The notes below the pieces were generated by a model that saw only the letters and a program-made list of their open reading frames with translations, ran no database searches and was not told the origin of the DNA. Positions 60,340 through 64,000 of a stretch of DNA of 64,000 bases are shown here, in pieces (position 1 is the stretch's first letter; each line of letters starts with the position of its first letter). The position numbers and the translations under genes are program-made. The stretch is taken from positions 178,723 through 242,722 of the forward strand of contig NW_019775712.1 in NCBI RefSeq assembly GCF_001039355.2. Direction: 5' to 3'. The DNA comes from Lingula anatina (taxonomy: Eukaryota; Brachiopoda; Lingulata; Lingulida; Lingulidae).

Positions 60340-63300
60340 TTTAAAAAATAGATAATTTCAACGTTAAGGCTATTCAAAAATCCTGATTTAGACCTTATTT
60401 CAAAAGTGAACTTACGAAAAAAAAAATATATATTAGAACCAGTGTGTCTTGAACCCACTCTAGTATTTTCGCAGTAAGCAATGAATTCAATGTACACCTT
60501 TTCCGTTCCTTCTACAAAGTAATTTCACATTTTCCCATCTTGAACTTGAACCAAGATAAAAAGATAAATAAAACTGTTTGTTTTTTAGGTGGTGATGATA
60601 AAGAGCTATATTTTAGAACTCGAATATATATATAGCAGTATTATAATCAACCCAGGGCCATGTTAACTCAGAACGATCACTTACATTTCGAACTTATATT
60701 TTTAAAGACGTTACTTGTTCGAATAAGCTTTGAAACAAGATTTTTATTTCGCCCCTGACTGCGACATGAAAAAAAAAAAAATTTGTTCGCGCTGTGTAAA
60801 TGCGCCATCTTTCGCCACCGAACACTTCGAGTAATTCATTTTAGTAAGATAATCAAAATAAAAAAAACAGCGCTAGACTAATGTAAATTAATATATCATG
60901 GTAGCTTTAGACTCATAAGGTCTAAAAGTGTTCTTTAGTCAAGAACAATGATATCGTGATTTTCAATTTAATTGCCAGTGTTTTTAGCCATGGCGCAGAA
61001 AAAAATGCGTTAAAAGACCACCATATCTATTTCAGAATCAAAGAAAAGCTATAAAAGCTGCCCCGATGTGATTTCGTAGTATGTAAACACTGATGAAAGG
61101 GTCCGCGAAGGAAGTTTTTGATTACAAATCGATGTGTAACATCGTAAAAGAGAACCTTGTATTCTTGGCTGTTAGAACATGCATAAAACTACGGGTAATA
61201 TCCTTCCTTTTGTTGTTTTACTCGATCTCATTTCTTCAGTTTAATCACGTCGCAGCCAATCAGGCGTTTGTTCCGACAATATGTCATTTATTCAGGTAGT
61301 AATAGTGATATGGGTTAAATTAATCACATCTACCAGATGAAGAGGCACGAGTGCCAGCAAAATAAGTTCCTGGTTTTTTAATACAGACCTTATCTAACAC
61401 TTCTTCATTCGTATGTGTAACAGGTGCTGGAGATTGATTATATAAATTGGGTAATATCCTCCCTTTTGTTGTTTTACTCGACCTTTTTTTCAGTTTAATC
61501 ACTTCGTAGCCAATCAGGCGTTTGTTCCGCCAATATGTCATTTATTCAGGTAGTAATAGTGATATGGGTTAAATTAATTAAATGTACCAAAAGAAGAGGG
61601 ACGATTGCCAACAAAATAAGTTCCTGGTTTTTGAATTCAGACTTTAATTTTATCGAAATCTTCTTCATTCGTATGTGTAACAGGTGCTGATGATTGATTT
61701 GATAAATAGGGTGTATGCATTCTGTATACTATTGTTCTCGATTTAAAGCATTGTTTGAATATATCTACTGTACAATTCAAGAAGCTCGAATTTCAGTCTG
61801 TGGTCTTTCTGTGGTTTTGGCCTTTCTTACTGACATAATATTTTGAAGAAAAAGAAACAAAGAAGCTCCGTTGCATTGGAAATGTGAAATTAGCAGATCG
61901 GTTTTGTAAGTTATTAAAATTATTAAAGAAATGACTGGTGACACAATCGGACAAAACCTTTTGATGAACTCGAATCTTTAATAAAAGAAAAAAAGCGAGC
62001 ACTATTGAAAGATAAGAGTGTCTTTTAAATACGCACTTTCAGCAGAGAGAGAAACCTATTAACAAATAAATAAATAAATAAGTAATAACAATAATAATAA
62101 ATAATAATAAGTTTCGCTTTTCTTGATATGTAGATACGCTATATAATAAATAAATGTGGTGAACAATTACAAAACTAAATGAGCAAAAATGTTCATTAGC
62201 TATATAATTACAAAACTAGATTGATTTTGAGGAAAAGAAATGATCAGATTAAATACAAATAGGTTAAATAATTAAACATCGATGTAAATTAGAATAGTGT
62301 ACATTTTTAGTAAAAGAAAAATAGATATTATATAGCTTTACTAGTGGGTGAAACATGCAGTTGAAAGCCAAACAGATTATATCAAGTTATCGTCAGTCTA
62401 CCATTATGAAAATAACTCGTATTTGTCAGTACCTAAATTGCTAACTCGTTGGTTGGATTCCGCTATACTGAAAATATTGACTTTTTGAGAATTAAATAAG
62501 TATAAATTTACTGTAATATGTTTTGATGGTAACGTTAAATATTATTAAAACAGTCAAATTTATTGTGGGGCGAAACTAGATCCACATCTTACTCGAATAC
62601 GTCAATACAGAAAATCATAAATTTCCGGCTTGATGGGGGACGTTGAATTTTATATAATTTAAAGAATAGTTTAGCTTTGTTTGACTGTGGCGTTTTTTAT
62701 TTCTCCCCTTGCCAATGTTTACTAAGTACAGATGAAAAGAGGGAAAACTCAAGACATTAATATGAAAAGCTGAATAAGATGTTTTGATATAGACATGCGT
62801 ATAGTACAGCACAGATTACACCAATAAGTGAATGGAGAAGTTGAAAGTTCAAAGTCGGAGATTTACATAAACAATTTAAAGAATACTTAAAATTCTCGTG
62901 CCCATTAATGCAAAAGCGGATATTAAATGGTGGAAAATATTCTGTCAGACATTATTAAACACAGTAAGTTGTATAATGCAGTTTAAGGAGAAATTTGCTG
63001 AGAATTTTTGAAAAAGCAACAGAGGTTAATGGGATTTTTCCAGAGACAATGACTTGCGGCTTACGCGGACATTGTCAATAAGCTAAGTTATACGCCATGT
63101 ACATGTACTAGGGCCTTTTCCTGTTAGATATGGCAGTGAGTGCTGAATCGGCAAAGAGGGATTTATGGAATATCCCCTCAAACTTGACCATTTCGATATC
63201 TTATCTGCGTACAATGACAAAGGTTAAAACAAAACAAAACAAAACAAAGACAAGTACTGGCGTTTTAGTACAGGTGCACGTGGAAATGCGTGAAGGAACT

Positions 63301-64000
63301 AAGACCAGAATAGTTAAGTATTGATGCGCCTGTTGCTCAGGCCCTTCCTTTGGGGCAAATCACTCAGTCAGAAAACTCCGAGGAGAGATAAAAGTCAGGT
63401 GCAAAATGATCAGTCCGAGACGATGCAAATCCCTGGACGGCTATTCGTCTTGTCTGCAATCTCTTCACCGACAAAACCTTCCCGCTCAAGAGGGCAATTT
63501 CGTTTTTGTTCCAAGTTTCAGAGGACCCAACAAAAGGCGAATTAAAAACGCGTAAAATAAAGTGGATAAAGAATTGAAGAATTAATTAATTACCCCTAAT
63601 CATACCGGCATATTTTGCAACAGGAACCTAAGGTAATTTGTTACTCAATATTCTTTTTTTCCGACATCTTGGCAGGCTCTAGACAACTGAAATTGCATTT
63701 AATGAAAAATAAGCAATGCATATTTTGCAGTATGCTTTTTCAAAAAAAAAAAAAAAAAAAAAATGTCTAGAAATTTTACTGTGCTTTAAATGTTTCTTGT
63801 TATTAACACCAAATACTGACCAAAAAGGTAGTTTGTGAACAATCGCTGGTGAAAATCTACACTAGTAGGAGCATTTCCGACCCTTTCAGTTCTCTTCTGA
63901 TAGGATGTCCTTAAAACTGATAAAATTTGTGACGAGTTCGTGCATTTTCATGAAAAAAATACGCGTGTTTATATTTTTTACAGGTTAAAAGAGATTTGCG
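60340..64000. other. AT-rich stretch without recognisable gene
   Basis: No frame with family motifs or convincing splice sites. Contains the tandem duplication 61193-61710, TAAA/AATAAT microsatellites near 62063-62110 and a poly-A run near 63740-63763. Confidence 0.4.
61193..61710. repeat. Two-copy tandem duplication, unit about 257 bp
   Basis: 61193-61448 and 61449-61710 align along their length (GGGTAATATCCT.CCTTTTG, GCCAATCAGGCGTTTGTTCC, TTCTTCATTCGTATGTGTAA) with about 10 percent differences. No N lies between them, so this one is likely a real and older duplication. Confidence 0.8.

Overview
The window is animal nuclear DNA. Its genes are split by GT-AG introns, it is AT-rich, and it is full of microsatellites, short inverted-repeat elements and transposon relics. 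The gene content fits a marine lophotrochozoan, most likely a bivalve or other mollusc: a Mesh-like NIDO/IPT protein, a C-type lectin with EGF repeats, and two paralogous cGAS-like (Mab-21 family) nucleotidyltransferases. The species cannot be fixed from the sequence alone.

Layout. (1) 376-11476, minus strand: the 5' part (nine coding exons, about 486 residues, open at the left edge) of a secreted or membrane Mesh/MUC4-like protein with a NIDO domain, an IPT-like domain and the region before AMOP. (2) 11477-22019: no intact gene. It holds two near-identical 3.1-3.2 kb copies (12791-16007 and 16009-19130), a dead Tc1-like transposon (19583-20510) with a MITE inside it, and a minisatellite. (3) 22020-27113, minus strand: a complete seven-exon gene for a 709-residue secreted lectin with the order CTLD, nine EGF modules, CTLD. 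(4) 31077-35146, plus strand: paralogue A of a cGAS-like nucleotidyltransferase fused to a four-helix membrane domain. (5) 35147-46341: its 3' flank, a long palindromic element, a second inverted copy of half of that element, and a repeated gene-A tail at 42996-43214. (6) 46342-54311, plus strand: paralogue B, 700 residues, with a 2.5 kb inverted-repeat element in its second intron. (7) 54312-64000: no gene recognised; a truncated LINE end and tandem duplications.

Function. Both nucleotidyltransferases keep the GS motif and all three catalytic acidic residues seen in cGAS-like receptors, lack a visible zinc thumb, and carry four hydrophobic segments followed by a strongly conserved cysteine-rich tail. 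I infer two membrane-anchored nucleic-acid (or other ligand) sensors that make a cyclic dinucleotide at a membrane. The neighbouring secreted lectin fits an immune or mucosal theme, but linkage alone does not show that the genes work together.

Assembly caution. There is one long gap (1056-1612) and six single-N joins (16008, 19131, 32144, 34930, 42995, 59912). Five of these have duplicated sequence next to them. The best reading is unmerged contig overlaps and alternate-haplotype contigs placed in series. In particular, 34931-42994 looks like a second allele inserted into the end of gene A; without it gene A would read through to a stop at 43214 and encode 825 rather than 888 residues.
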